From CAZSHG01 sp964606695 [NCBI: uncultured bacterium] (GTDB lineage Bacteria; UBP14; UBA6098): 64,000 bases of DNA. Within the stretch, counting starts at the first letter, position 1. Each line of letters opens with the position of its first letter. The translations under genes were made by a program, and so were the position numbers. Positions 52,310 to 60,534 of this stretch are shown here, piece after piece. The stretch covers positions 15,714-79,713 of the forward strand of contig CAZSHG010000015.1 of assembly GCA_964606695.1 (NCBI GenBank), written 5' to 3'. Below the pieces are notes generated by a model. The model was not told the origin of the DNA and did not search any database. It saw nothing but the letters and a program-made list of their open reading frames with translations.

Positions 52310-53590
52310 ATGGAAGATAAAAAAGTCGAAATCCTGATAGTCAACGCTTCAGAACTGCTCACGATGGACACCTACGGCGGGATGGTGCCGTTTCACGGAC
52401 GCAAGATGCGCGAGGTGGGGATCATCGAGAACGGCGCGGTGGCAATAGCTTCCGGCGAGATAATCGCTTACGGCGACACCCATGACCTACTGGACAAGCT
52501 GGAAATCGACGGCGATACACGCATCATCGACGCCAAGGGCAAAACGGTCACACCGGGGCTTATCGACCCGCACACACACCCTGTTTTCGCAAATACGCGC
52601 GAAAACGAGTTCGCTATGCGCATCGAGGGCAAGAGTTACATGGAGATCGCGAAGGCTGGCGGCGGAATCCTCAACACCGCCAAACGCACGCGGGAGTTGA
52701 CACTGGAAGACATGTCGTCGCGTGCAACACAATATCTCGAATGGATGCTCTCGCACGGCGTTACCACTGTGGAGGCCAAATCCGGCTACGGCCTGACCAC
52801 CGAGAGCGAGCTGAACATGCTTCAGGCGTTGCGTTATCTCGACCAGATAGAGCGAATAGACATCGTGCCGACCTTCATGGGGGCGCACGAGTTTCCCGCG
52901 GAATTCCGAGGGGGGCGCGAGGAGGAGTATGTCGAGCTGATTATCGATGAGATGTTGCCCATCGTTGCCGAACGTAAGCTCGCGCAGTTCTGCGATATTT
53001 TCTGCGAAGTGGGGGTTTTCGATCTTGACCAGACGCGCCGAATCCTGAATCGCGCGAAAGAACTCGGCTTGCAAATCAAACTCCACGCCGACGAAATCGA
53101 GCCTATGGGTGGGACTGAGCTGGGAGTCGAACTGGGCGCGATAAGCGTGGATCATATAATCGAGGTTTCGGACGAGGGCGTCGGCAAACTGGCGAAATCC
53201 AGCACCGTGGCGATACTTCTGCCCGGAACATCGCTGTTTTTGGGCAAAGGCAAGTTCGCACCGGCAAGACAACTCATCGACTCCGGCGCTGTAGTCGCGC
53301 TGGCGACCGATTTCAACCCGGGAAGCTCGCCAACGACGAACCTGCCGTTGATTATGAGCCTCGGATGCATATCGATGAAAATGACGCCCGAGGAAGTTCT
53401 CGCCGCGACCACCCTCAACGCCGCCTTCGCAATCGGGATGGGGGAGAAGTGCGGCTCGCTTACCCCCGGCAAAATAGCGGACATCGTGATATGGAACGCG
53501 ACTAACCACACACAGATACCCTATTTCTACGGCGAAAATCTCGTGCACACCGTAATCAAGAAAGGTCGAATTGCCTGGAAAAATAATTAA
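52310..53590 (+). CDS. hutI: Imidazolonepropionase
   Basis: 426 residues from the ATG at 52310, with GGAGG upstream. HutI opens the imidazolone ring in histidine degradation to give N-formimino-glutamate. The metal-dependent amidohydrolase motif GLIDPHTHPVFANTRENEFA is followed by GKSYMEIAKAGGGILNT, a specific HutI signature. Other metal residues are HADEIEP and, near 330, ATDFNPGSSPTTNLPL. hutH, hutU and hutG are not nearby, so it is an orphan here. A possible promoter (TTGACT at 52262, TTTATT at 52285) precedes it. Confidence 0.92.
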   Translation: MEDKKVEILIVNASELLTMDTYGGMVPFHGRKMREVGIIENGAVAIASGEIIAYGDTHDLLDKLEIDGDTRIIDAKGKTVTPGLIDPHTHPVFANTRENEFAMRIEGKSYMEIAKAGGGILNTAKRTRELTLEDMSSRATQYLEWMLSHGVTTVEAKSGYGLTTESELNMLQALRYLDQIERIDIVPTFMGAHEFPAEFRGGREEEYVELIIDEMLPIVAERKLAQFCDIFCEVGVFDLDQTRRILNRAKELGLQIKLHADEIEPMGGTELGVELGAISVDHIIEVSDEGVGKLAKSSTVAILLPGTSLFLGKGKFAPARQLIDSGAVVALATDFNPGSSPTTNLPLIMSLGCISMKMTPEEVLAATTLNAAFAIGMGEKCGSLTPGKIADIVIWNATNHTQIPYFYGENLVHTVIKKGRIAWKNN

Positions 53591-54074
53591 AATATTAACC
53601 GTAATATCTCTGCTTATTATATTAATCTCCAGTGGATGCTGGTATTACAGCTTCACGGAGCGACCATATCCGCATATCGAAACGACTTTCGTGGAATCTT
53701 TCGATAACGAAACCGACCGATACGATATCGCCCCGACGATCACTGAAGGACTTATTGCTAAACTGCAGGGTAGCGGGTTATTCAAACTTCCCGGTAAGGA
53801 AGATGCTCAATCCTATATAAACGGCGTGGTGAGATCATACGAACGCGAGGTTTACACTTATACAAGCGTCGAGACACCATTGGATTACATCGTCAAGGTG
53901 CGAGCGCAGGTGGAATTCTACGACGTCCAGGCGGGCAAGACATTGTGGAAACAGACACTGGAAGGTTTCGCGACATACCCAGCGGATGAATCGACAAAGG
54001 ATGAAGCAACCGCGCGAGATGAAGCGATAACCCTGCTGGTTGAGCGTATCATCGACCGTTTGCGGCAGGGATAA
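53571..54074 (+). CDS. LptE-like LPS assembly lipoprotein
   Basis: 167 residues from a TTG that overlaps the hutI end by 20 bases; no ATG is available. A lipobox follows a hydrophobic segment: ILISSGCWYYSFTERPYPHI. The pattern SFTERPYPHIETTFVESFDN then ITEGLIAKLQGSGLFKL and VVRSYEREVYTYTSVETPLD matches LptE/RlpB-like proteins that plug the LptD outer-membrane LPS translocon. The length (167) is typical. Its location after hutI is unusual for LptE and suggests the two share only transcription. Confidence 0.75.
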   Translation: MPGKIIKILTVISLLIILISSGCWYYSFTERPYPHIETTFVESFDNETDRYDIAPTITEGLIAKLQGSGLFKLPGKEDAQSYINGVVRSYEREVYTYTSVETPLDYIVKVRAQVEFYDVQAGKTLWKQTLEGFATYPADESTKDEATARDEAITLLVERIIDRLRQG

Positions 54075-54081
54075 ATTTTTC

Positions 54082-54110
54082 TTGACATTCGCCTGCGCCG
54101 AACTTATAAT
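54082..54110 (+). promoter_or_regulatory. Consensus promoter of tRNA-Leu
   Basis: TTGACA (54082-54087), a 17-base spacer and TATAAT (54105-54110) match the sigma-70 consensus exactly. Transcription would start near 54117, 8 bases before the tRNA. Confidence 0.88.
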
Positions 54111-54124
54111 AGCCCTCGACATAC

Positions 54125-54208
54125 GCCGAAGTGGCGGAATTGGCAGACGCGCTAGGTTCAGGGTCTAGTGTCCTTACGGACGTGGGGGTTCGAATCCCCC
54201 CTTCGGCA
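54125..54208 (+). tRNA. tRNA-Leu (anticodon CAG)
   Basis: 84 bases. The acceptor GCCGAAG pairs with CTTCGGC; the D arm carries GGAATTGGCAGAC. The anticodon stem CTAGG/TCTAG holds loop TTCAGGG with CAG at 34-36, and a long variable arm (TGTCCTTACGGACG) is typical of a class II tRNA. The T arm is GGGGG-TTCGAAT-CCCCC and the discriminator is A. CCA is not encoded. Confidence 0.96.
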
Positions 54209-54298
54209 AAAATGAAAAAAAACTTCTCGACCATCGTTTGACGCGAAATTTGTCCTCAATTACATCATTTAACCGTTAGCAAGATTTACCGTATGTAT

Positions 54299-54571
54299 TC
54301 AGCATGCACCGCCGCAGGCACAACCGCCTGTTGAACCGCCGGCTGGGTTTTGTGGGGCCGCAGAAGCGAGTTTTATAGCAGTTTCCAACACCTCTTTTGC
54401 AGGAGCTTGCTTGACTGTGTTCGCAAGCTCAATTGCCTGAACCAATTCGTTTTTATCTATCCCGACTCTAAGGGCGGCCGGAATATGGAATTTAATACAA
54501 GGAATGCAGTTGCTTCCGATGCTCGCACCTATCGCTACCAGTTCTTTTTCGCGTGGGGTAAGCTTTGCCAT
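54299..54571 (-). CDS. Carboxymuconolactone decarboxylase/AhpD-like protein
   Basis: 90 residues. The AhpD-like core carries GSNCIPCIKFHIPAALRVG with the CxxC pair at 22 and 25 and His29, which relays electrons from thiols. The last 15 residues are Gly/Cys-rich (GGSTGGCACGGAC) and are extra compared with the family. It is the final gene of the five-gene arsR operon (16 bases after the ATPase gene). A role in thiol redox or metal handling is inferred from context. Length and core are otherwise normal. Confidence 0.85.
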   Translation of the reverse strand: MAKLTPREKELVAIGASIGSNCIPCIKFHIPAALRVGIDKNELVQAIELANTVKQAPAKEVLETAIKLASAAPQNPAGGSTGGCACGGAC

Positions 54572-54587
54572 TTGTTACTCCTTTAAA

Positions 54588-55253
54588 TTAGGTTATAATT
54601 TTTCCGTTTTCAATTTTCAGATTATGTGTGCCGAACTTTGCGGCTTCCGGGCTGTGAGTGACCATAATAACCGTGCGCCCATCGTCTTCGTTGAGCTTTT
54701 CGAGAATGGTCAGGATTTCGTTCGACAGTTTCGGGTCGAGGTTGCCTGTCGGTTCGTCGGCGAGAATAATTTGGGGATCGTTGGCCAGTGCTCTTGCAAT
54801 CGCGACCCTCTGCTGTTGGCCGACCGAAAGCTCGCGCGGAAGGTGTTCCTTTCTGTCGGAAAGCCCCATTTTGCCGAGTAATGCCAATGCCCGGTCTTTC
54901 CGTTTTGCAGGATCGGTCTTACCGAGCATCATCGGGACCTCGACATTTTCCATTGCCGTTAAATAAGGGATTAGGTGAAATGTTTGAAGAACGAAACCGA
55001 CTCTTTTATTGCGATATTCGGCAATTCTTTGCGGCGAAAGCGAATATAATTCCTCGCCGGCAAATTTGATTGTTCCGCCCGAAGGTTTAATCAACCCGCC
55101 GAGGAGAAGCAATAGAGTTGTTTTTCCTGAACCGGAGCTACCGGTGATTGTCGTAAAAGTCCCCTTTTCGACGGAGAGGTTCACCTCGGATAGGGCATGA
55201 ACTATTCCATGTTTCTGATTGTATTTTTTTGAGATGTTATCTAAATGGAACAT
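54588..55253 (-). CDS. ABC transporter ATP-binding protein (MacB/LolD type)
   Basis: 221 residues. Walker A is GSSGSGKTT near residue 37, the signature LSVGQQQRVAIARAL, and Walker B IILADEPTGNLD with the LolD/MacB-type TGNLD ending. It pairs with the FtsX-like permease, whose gene ends one base before its start. Such pairs extract lipoproteins, export peptides or act as mechanical transducers rather than classical importers. The operon is likely controlled by the ArsR-type gene upstream. Confidence 0.95.
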   Translation of the reverse strand: MFHLDNISKKYNQKHGIVHALSEVNLSVEKGTFTTITGSSGSGKTTLLLLLGGLIKPSGGTIKFAGEELYSLSPQRIAEYRNKRVGFVLQTFHLIPYLTAMENVEVPMMLGKTDPAKRKDRALALLGKMGLSDRKEHLPRELSVGQQQRVAIARALANDPQIILADEPTGNLDPKLSNEILTILEKLNEDDGRTVIMVTHSPEAAKFGTHNLKIENGKIIT

Positions 55254-55254
55254 T

Positions 55255-56475
55255 TTAATCCTCCTGCATGATGATTGCAGGTTCGAGCCGCGTGGCTTTT
55301 CTTGTCGGGAACCAGCTACCTATTAGCGAAATCGCAACCGAGATAACCACAGCCCAGATAAGATACAGCGGAATCGGCTGAACCTTGAACCCTGCGATAT
55401 ATGGCCCGAGAATCATCGCCGACGCGCTTCCGACAATATACCCGATAATCCCGCCGAAGAGGCCGAGGATGACGGCTTTGAAAAGAAAGAGCGAGTAAAT
55501 CTCCCTTCGCGTGGCACCTACAGTTATAAATGTCCCGATCTCCTTCTTGCGTTCCTCGACATTCGCCCACATGTAGTTCCCGATTGAAATTGAGCCGACT
55601 ATGACGATTATCACAAGGAATATCAAGGATATTTTTGTCATCAGTTTGTTCGTCTCGACCTGCGTGCTGACGATTTGGCCGACCGTCGTTATTCGAGTAT
55701 CGGGCAATATGTTTCTCAGCTTGCCCAGAAGGCCGTCGGATATGGCTGAACAGCAACCCATAATCTCGATTGTGCTGATCTGCGCACCGGTTCCGAGAAG
55801 CGCTTGAACTGTGTGCAGATGGGCGAAAACGCGGTTGTCATCGATTGTTCCGGTTTCCGGAATAACTCTGGCGACTTTAAAAGAAGTTCCTTCGATCATC
55901 AAGTCCGAATCTTCCTTTAAATTCAGTCTTTGCGCGACAATGCTACCAACCAGAACATCGCTTGTCCCCAAGGAATCGACCGCTTTCCTTTGAAGCTTTT
56001 CATCCTGATAGCCATAGCTTTGATTTGCCGTATTGCCCGGATCGCAACTTGCGTTCAAGCCGTCTCCGACTAATCCTGCTGTTTGCCAGATAGGTTTCGA
56101 GGCGAGTTCATTCGCGGGAAGAACTCCGGTTAAAACGATCGGAATGCCATCAACAGTAATTCTGCGGGTTAGCTTGGGAGAAAGATTATCCACCCCGGGC
56201 AATGACGAAGTCGCAATTCTTTCGACATACTCTTCGGGAAAAGTCGGGGCGTCGATGTCCGCTGAATAATAATCATCGACCGACGAGGCCTGCGGAAGAA
56301 CGAGAATATTTGCACCGAGGTTATCGAGCTTAACTTTCACCGCCGTCTCGGAGACATCGGAAACAGTCTGGATTGCGACGATGACAGCAATTCCGAGCGT
56401 TATCGCAAGCAGGCCGGAAACAAGCTGGGATTTTCTCAGCCAAAGCTCTTTAAATAGTAGATTTAAGAAGTTCAA
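55255..56475 (-). CDS. MacB/FtsX-like ABC permease
   Basis: 406 residues. One N-terminal membrane segment (about 15-38) is followed by a large periplasmic region (about 40-270) and three C-terminal segments (about 275-390), the MacB/FtsX arrangement. The C-terminal part contains VEERKKEIGTFITVGATRRE and IYSLFLFKAVILGLFGGIIG, family hallmarks. It forms a dimer with the ATP-binding protein below. The operon lacks the MacA-type adaptor, so a LolCDE-like or other mechanism is possible. Substrate unknown. Confidence 0.92.
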   Translation of the reverse strand: MNFLNLLFKELWLRKSQLVSGLLAITLGIAVIVAIQTVSDVSETAVKVKLDNLGANILVLPQASSVDDYYSADIDAPTFPEEYVERIATSSLPGVDNLSPKLTRRITVDGIPIVLTGVLPANELASKPIWQTAGLVGDGLNASCDPGNTANQSYGYQDEKLQRKAVDSLGTSDVLVGSIVAQRLNLKEDSDLMIEGTSFKVARVIPETGTIDDNRVFAHLHTVQALLGTGAQISTIEIMGCCSAISDGLLGKLRNILPDTRITTVGQIVSTQVETNKLMTKISLIFLVIIVIVGSISIGNYMWANVEERKKEIGTFITVGATRREIYSLFLFKAVILGLFGGIIGYIVGSASAMILGPYIAGFKVQPIPLYLIWAVVISVAISLIGSWFPTRKATRLEPAIIMQED

Positions 56476-56510
56476 AGCGCTACCTTTCTAAAATTGAGTA
56501 TCTTGGAAAA

Positions 56511-57248
56511 TTAACAACCTCCGCCTGCGCCGCTACTTGGGCAACATCCGCCGGATTTTGGCACGGCAGTAGCCGATTTTGACAGTGTAGTGGCCGGAGG
56601 GGCTCCGGGGAAAGTCCCCGTTACCTGACCTTGAGCATTGATAACTGCAGTTATCGGCACGGTCGAGGTGGTGTTTATTCCGATTGAGGACATGAAAGCA
56701 GTCTCCTCTGAATTCCCCAGATTGATTTCAACAAGCGTGGCTTTTCCGCCCAGCTGTTTAATAGCTTCCCGATTTGCGTTCAACGCATCGGAGTAGTTGG
56801 CCATTGCAGGGTTTCCGGCGAGAACAAAGACCGGATTGCCCGTCTGAAGCGCTCCGATGACTTCAGCCTTTTTAGGCGTCGGAATCATTGATTTCAATGA
56901 CATAGTCGTGGCTTTTAATCCCTCGACACCTCCTGCAACCATGCCATCTGGCGTTAAAACAAGAATAAGCGGAACAGGCGCGCCCGTGAGACGATATTGA
57001 CCTACTAAACCGGCATTTGCAGGATTCGACCGATCCATTTCAATCATTAGCGTGTTCTTATTTTCCTTGACCGCTTGATTAATCACATTCTTCGTCGCAT
57101 CGACTCCAATCGCGTTATTGTCGGTAACGAGAAGAAATACTATCTGGTTGTTGCCAGCGGCTTTCGCGAGGTCAGTTTCTACCGAACACCAGACTGTCGA
57201 GGCGAAAATAACCCCGATTAGAATTGTTGTTACGATAAAGTTTCTCAT
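56511..57248 (-). CDS. Secreted protein with Cys-rich tail, thioredoxin-like repeat
   Basis: 245 residues. A signal peptide (MRNFIVTTILIGVIFASTVW) is followed by two similar halves of about 100 residues (IVFLLVTDNNAIGVDATKNV, PVPLILVLTPDGMVAGGVEG and NPVFVLAGNPAMANYSDALN, VPITAVINAQGQVTGTFPGA) that have the thioredoxin-like pattern but no active-site CxxC. The end is Gly/Ser/Cys-rich: KSGGCCPSSGAGGGC, with three Cys. The downstream AhpD-like protein has a similar tail. The tail could bind metal or a thiol; the protein may be the exported partner of the ABC transporter. No exact family is recognised. Confidence 0.7.
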   Translation of the reverse strand: MRNFIVTTILIGVIFASTVWCSVETDLAKAAGNNQIVFLLVTDNNAIGVDATKNVINQAVKENKNTLMIEMDRSNPANAGLVGQYRLTGAPVPLILVLTPDGMVAGGVEGLKATTMSLKSMIPTPKKAEVIGALQTGNPVFVLAGNPAMANYSDALNANREAIKQLGGKATLVEINLGNSEETAFMSSIGINTTSTVPITAVINAQGQVTGTFPGAPPATTLSKSATAVPKSGGCCPSSGAGGGC

Positions 57249-57291
57249 GGTTTCTCCTTAGAATTACGGGTTCAATTTCTCGTGGATAAGC

Positions 57292-57621
57292 TCATAAACA
57301 TTTTTTGCAAGCTTTGTGTTCTTGAAGTCTTTCGGGCAAGGATTGAAATTCCTTTTCATTCTCTAACCCCTTAGAGACGGCTTCGAGAACAAGAGTGTTA
57401 AATTTGCTCGATGGAGGGGCGAGTTGATAATAAATCCATCGGCCTCGTTGTTCAGAAGTTACTACACCCCTGTCTTTGAGATATTTCATGTGCCGAGATG
57501 CTGTGCTTTGGGGCAACTCGAAAATATCCTGTATCTCGCAGACGCAGAGTTCGGAATGGGTTAGCAAATATACGATCTTCAGTCTAACGGTTTCCGATAG
57601 CGCTTTTAAAACTTCAACCAT
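57292..57621 (-). CDS. ArsR-family metal/thiol-responsive repressor
   Basis: 109 residues. The winged-helix motif is ELCVCEIQDIFELPQSTASR followed by HMKYLKDRGVV. Cys26 and Cys28 form the CxC metal-sensing pair of ArsR-type regulators. A further CKKC lies at the C-terminus (residues 105-108), giving four potential ligands. Such repressors leave the operator when arsenite, antimonite or related ligands bind. It heads a five-gene operon and lies next to a nested palindrome (57632-57692) that is its probable operator. Confidence 0.92.
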   Translation of the reverse strand: MVEVLKALSETVRLKIVYLLTHSELCVCEIQDIFELPQSTASRHMKYLKDRGVVTSEQRGRWIYYQLAPPSSKFNTLVLEAVSKGLENEKEFQSLPERLQEHKACKKCL

Positions 57622-57631
57622 TTGTTTCCAA

Positions 57632-57692
57632 CTTTCTAAAAGTTCAACATATCCGCCTAAGCGGATATGATAATTTATTCCCTTTTAGAAAG
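57632..57692 (-). promoter_or_regulatory. arsR promoter and nested palindromic operator
   Basis: On the minus strand TTGACT (about 57699-57694) and a TAAATT/TTATCAT-type -10 around 57677 precede a 9-bp perfect inverted repeat CATATCCGC/GCGGATATG (57648-57656, 57661-57669). An outer 11-bp pair CTTTCTAAAAG/CTTTTAGAAAG (57632-57642, 57682-57692) encloses both. The inner palindrome covers the likely start point, where a repressor would block transcription. Confidence 0.75.
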
Positions 57693-57725
57693 AAGTCAAG
57701 GAATATTTTCATCTTTTATGCCTGG

Positions 57726-58139
57726 TTACCCCCCTAAAAAGGTAAAAGGTAAAAGGCGGTTACATTGAGCGCGTAGGAGCGCGCTTTTCCGAGTGAGTTT
57801 TATTGTGCATAGTCGCCCACCCCCGCGCGCTGTCACGATTTTTGCGATTCGGCAGTTTGGCGCTAATAGCCCCCTTTTCGCCCCACAAAAATCCCCGCCG
57901 CCACCCCAAGACCACCCCCGCGCCAGCGCGCCGCCCCCGGCAATAAAAAGGACGCCTCTCCGCGCCCTATAATTATCCCCCCTCATATATTATTTGTAAT
58001 TGATTTATTTTATATGATATTTGAATTGAAAATAATAAGGGTGCATCGGGATGTAAGCGCGTGTCCCCCCAGCGTAAAACGCCATGATAAGACTGCGCCG
58101 CATCCCGATCGTCTCCCCTAAAACCTCGACGGTATCTTG
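57726..58139. other. GC-rich intergenic region, no gene seen
   Basis: A C-rich, low-complexity stretch (about 57820-57990) is followed by AT-rich sequence and a second GC-rich section. No supported gene, promoter or structured RNA is seen. Confidence 0.45.
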
Positions 58140-58385
58140 AGCAACCCATACTTCATCTTTAGGAAGTGCTACTTCATGTTTAGGGAGCCGAAACCATCTT
58201 TAGGAGGCCGCGCTTTAAGTTCAGGAAGTGCCACTTCATGTTTAGGAGACCACGAACCATATTTAGGAGCCGAAAATCATGTTTAGGAGATGCCACTTCA
58301 TATTTAGGAAGCGCCAAACCATGTTTAGGAGATGCTACTTCATGTTTAGGAAGCGCCAAACCATGTTTAGGAGCCTTAGAACCAC
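58140..58385. repeat. 21-bp degenerate tandem array E (11 units)
   Basis: AGGA-like cores after TTT begin at 58161, 58182, 58202, 58223, 58244, 58265, 58285, 58306, 58327, 58348 and 58369. Nine steps are 21, except two of 20 (58182 to 58202, and 58265 to 58285). The other half alternates GATGCCACTTCAT with AGCGCCAAACCAT. Confidence 0.88.
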
Positions 58386-58503
58386 AACGACGGACGCGAA
58401 AACGGGGAATATTACCCACTTCGCCTTTTTTCTCAACCAAAGCGAGCCAGCTGGGTTATTCTCCCATCCAACTCTCAACTCTCCACTCTCCACTCGAACC
58501 CGC

Positions 58504-58530
58504 GTCATTGCGAGGCACGAAGCAATCTCT
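58504..58530. repeat. Partial GTCATTGCGAG repeat
   Basis: GTCATTGCGAGGCACGAAGC and AATCTCT match the family of the complete element at 40991-41074. It follows a GAGAGTTGGAGAGT-type low-complexity stretch (reverse at 47466). The interval 58531-59108 shows no gene with a start signal. Confidence 0.7.
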
Positions 58531-59108
58531 TTCCAAATTCATATAGAGGTTACCCGTGGCGTAGATTATATTTTACACCGATGAAATATACTGCGGCAAA
58601 AGCTTATGAATAGTGAGTTATGGGAATAATTGAGGATAGATTACGATCAAGACGGAATGCTAATGCAAATCTTATCATAATAATCCACAAGATAACGAAA
58701 TGCAAGCTAAAAATGAGGGCATTTTGGAATAGACAAGGCAGATATGCTCGCGATTCTACGGAAATACTTTATTTAAAGTAATTACAGGCCAATGAAGAGA
58801 AGCGAAAAAATATTTGGGGGTTGTTTTTGGAAGACCGAAAAAGACGGGAAAAGGGCTTCAAAAAAAATTTAAAAAAATATTGCGGAACTGATAATTTGGG
58901 ACTATTTTGGAAACAAGATGAAGAACGAAACAAAACATATCACTCTCAGCAACCTGATAGCCGACACATTGCCGAACAAAATGCCGCAACGAGCAGAGGA
59001 TTACCCGCAACAGGGCAACTCCCGCAACGCAGATCGCCCAAACCGGTGGGCCAAACCCAGAACCGCAACCGCGACACCCGAACCCCAATCCGAAACCGGA
59101 GGTGCGAA

Positions 59109-60524
59109 ATGAAACGTGGTTACGAAATAATTTTGGTGCTGGGGGTGCTGGTTTTGGCGGGGGGGCTTTTCGCTGGCTGGACACCCTTTATGCCGGTGTG
59201 GGACACAGATAATTGGGATTTTCCGGTTCTAAATAACGCCGCTTATACCGATTCTTTGGGGAATTGTATTATTTTAAGTCAGGGATTCACAGATCCAGAA
59301 ACTCTTCGACTGGACGCTTTTGTTTACAATCGCGAACTCGGTCGTTTTGACACATTTAATTCCGTTCTAAAGCACACTGACACCGAAGGATCCTATTTTC
59401 TGATGGCTTTTTGGCCTTATTATTTTCATAACCTCATTGGCGATGATAACGGCCTTATCTATTTACCCGTGGTAATGCCACCACACCATGCTTATTACTT
59501 AACTTTCGACGGAAGAGATTTCACATCTCATTATTTATCCTTGCCTGATAGCTCATTAATAGACTGCCAGATGAAGATATTTGCCCACATGCGTGGTGGA
59601 GATGCCCTTGCTTTAGCAATTTCGAACTTGGACGATATCTCTGGATTATCATGTTGTTCAACATATGTGATCCCAGATGTTACTAATCCAGATTCTATAG
59701 TCGCTCTTTGGCCGGATTTGTTCCCCGTGGTAATTGAGGGTTTCGCTTATAAAAATAATTCAATATATTTAGTCAACAGAGAGGTCTGGAGTGACACAAG
59801 ACGTTTATCGCGTTTTGAAGGCGATTCAGAAACTGTTATGTGGGAAATACCCTTTCCGGCGAAATACTTTGAAAGCAAAACCCTTAAAACATATACGATT
59901 AATTCAGATAATTTCATTACGATTGATAGCACTGGGTTAATCGACACTTTATATTCAGATATGTCGGGGATATATAATCGACGTCCTATATTGTCAAGAG
60001 ATGAAGGTGTTTTAGGATGGTTACTTGAATTTCCTCATGATAACGTTTTCGCTTTTCTATGGTTTGAGGATTCAACTGCGATTATTGAAACGACCAGTTT
60101 TGAAGGACCCGTTTCTTTACCCTTTTATAGTTTATCAGAAACTACACCAGGTATGTTATATGGAGCATGTAACTCAGACGTTTATCCTACGAGCATTATT
60201 GGATTCTTTGTTTATCACGACACGATTGTAAGCGCCATCAAGGAGAATTCGCTCTCCGAGAAACCGGAGGCATTCGCCATTTCCGCTTGGCCAAATCCCT
60301 TCAATTCAGTTTGCAGAATTATAATTCCAGAAAAAACATTTTCTTTGAGTATTTATGATATGAATGGCAGAAATGTATATCAAGTTGAAGCTGATAAATG
60401 TCAATACTACTGGGAAGGAATAAACCAAAATGGCACTAAACTTGAATCAGGTTTATATTTTTTAATTGCCAGCAATCGTATGGGTGATATTTTGTCAACA
60501 CAGAAAATAATTTTCTTAAAATGA
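59109..60524 (+). CDS. Secreted protein with type-A sorting domain, AT-rich
   Basis: 471 residues from the ATG at 59109; an open extension upstream to 58821 is rejected because it lacks a ribosome binding site and is low-complexity. A signal peptide (MKRGYEIILVLGVLVLAGGL) is followed by a repetitive beta-rich body with an AT-rich base composition. The C-terminal sorting domain has SAWPNPFNSVCRIIIPEKT, IYDMNGRNVYQVEADK and STQKIIFLK, and carries no translated repeat. It ends 10 bases before the C25 peptidase gene and shares its composition, so the two form one unit. Confidence 0.8.
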   Translation: MKRGYEIILVLGVLVLAGGLFAGWTPFMPVWDTDNWDFPVLNNAAYTDSLGNCIILSQGFTDPETLRLDAFVYNRELGRFDTFNSVLKHTDTEGSYFLMAFWPYYFHNLIGDDNGLIYLPVVMPPHHAYYLTFDGRDFTSHYLSLPDSSLIDCQMKIFAHMRGGDALALAISNLDDISGLSCCSTYVIPDVTNPDSIVALWPDLFPVVIEGFAYKNNSIYLVNREVWSDTRRLSRFEGDSETVMWEIPFPAKYFESKTLKTYTINSDNFITIDSTGLIDTLYSDMSGIYNRRPILSRDEGVLGWLLEFPHDNVFAFLWFEDSTAIIETTSFEGPVSLPFYSLSETTPGMLYGACNSDVYPTSIIGFFVYHDTIVSAIKENSLSEKPEAFAISAWPNPFNSVCRIIIPEKTFSLSIYDMNGRNVYQVEADKCQYYWEGINQNGTKLESGLYFLIASNRMGDILSTQKIIFLK

Positions 60525-60534
60525 AGGAGTAATC

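Noticed and set aside
57726-57986. 86-codon frame in the C-rich gap after arsR
   Set aside because: Composition-driven (Gly/Arg-rich), no start signal, no homology pattern.
58180-58546. Overlapping heptapeptide frames on both strands in array E
   Set aside because: Same reason as array B: periodicity by three, no start signal, no codon bias.
58821-59108. N-terminal extension of the 59109 gene
   Set aside because: Upstream codons are low-complexity, there is no ribosome binding site, and a good signal peptide starts at 59109.
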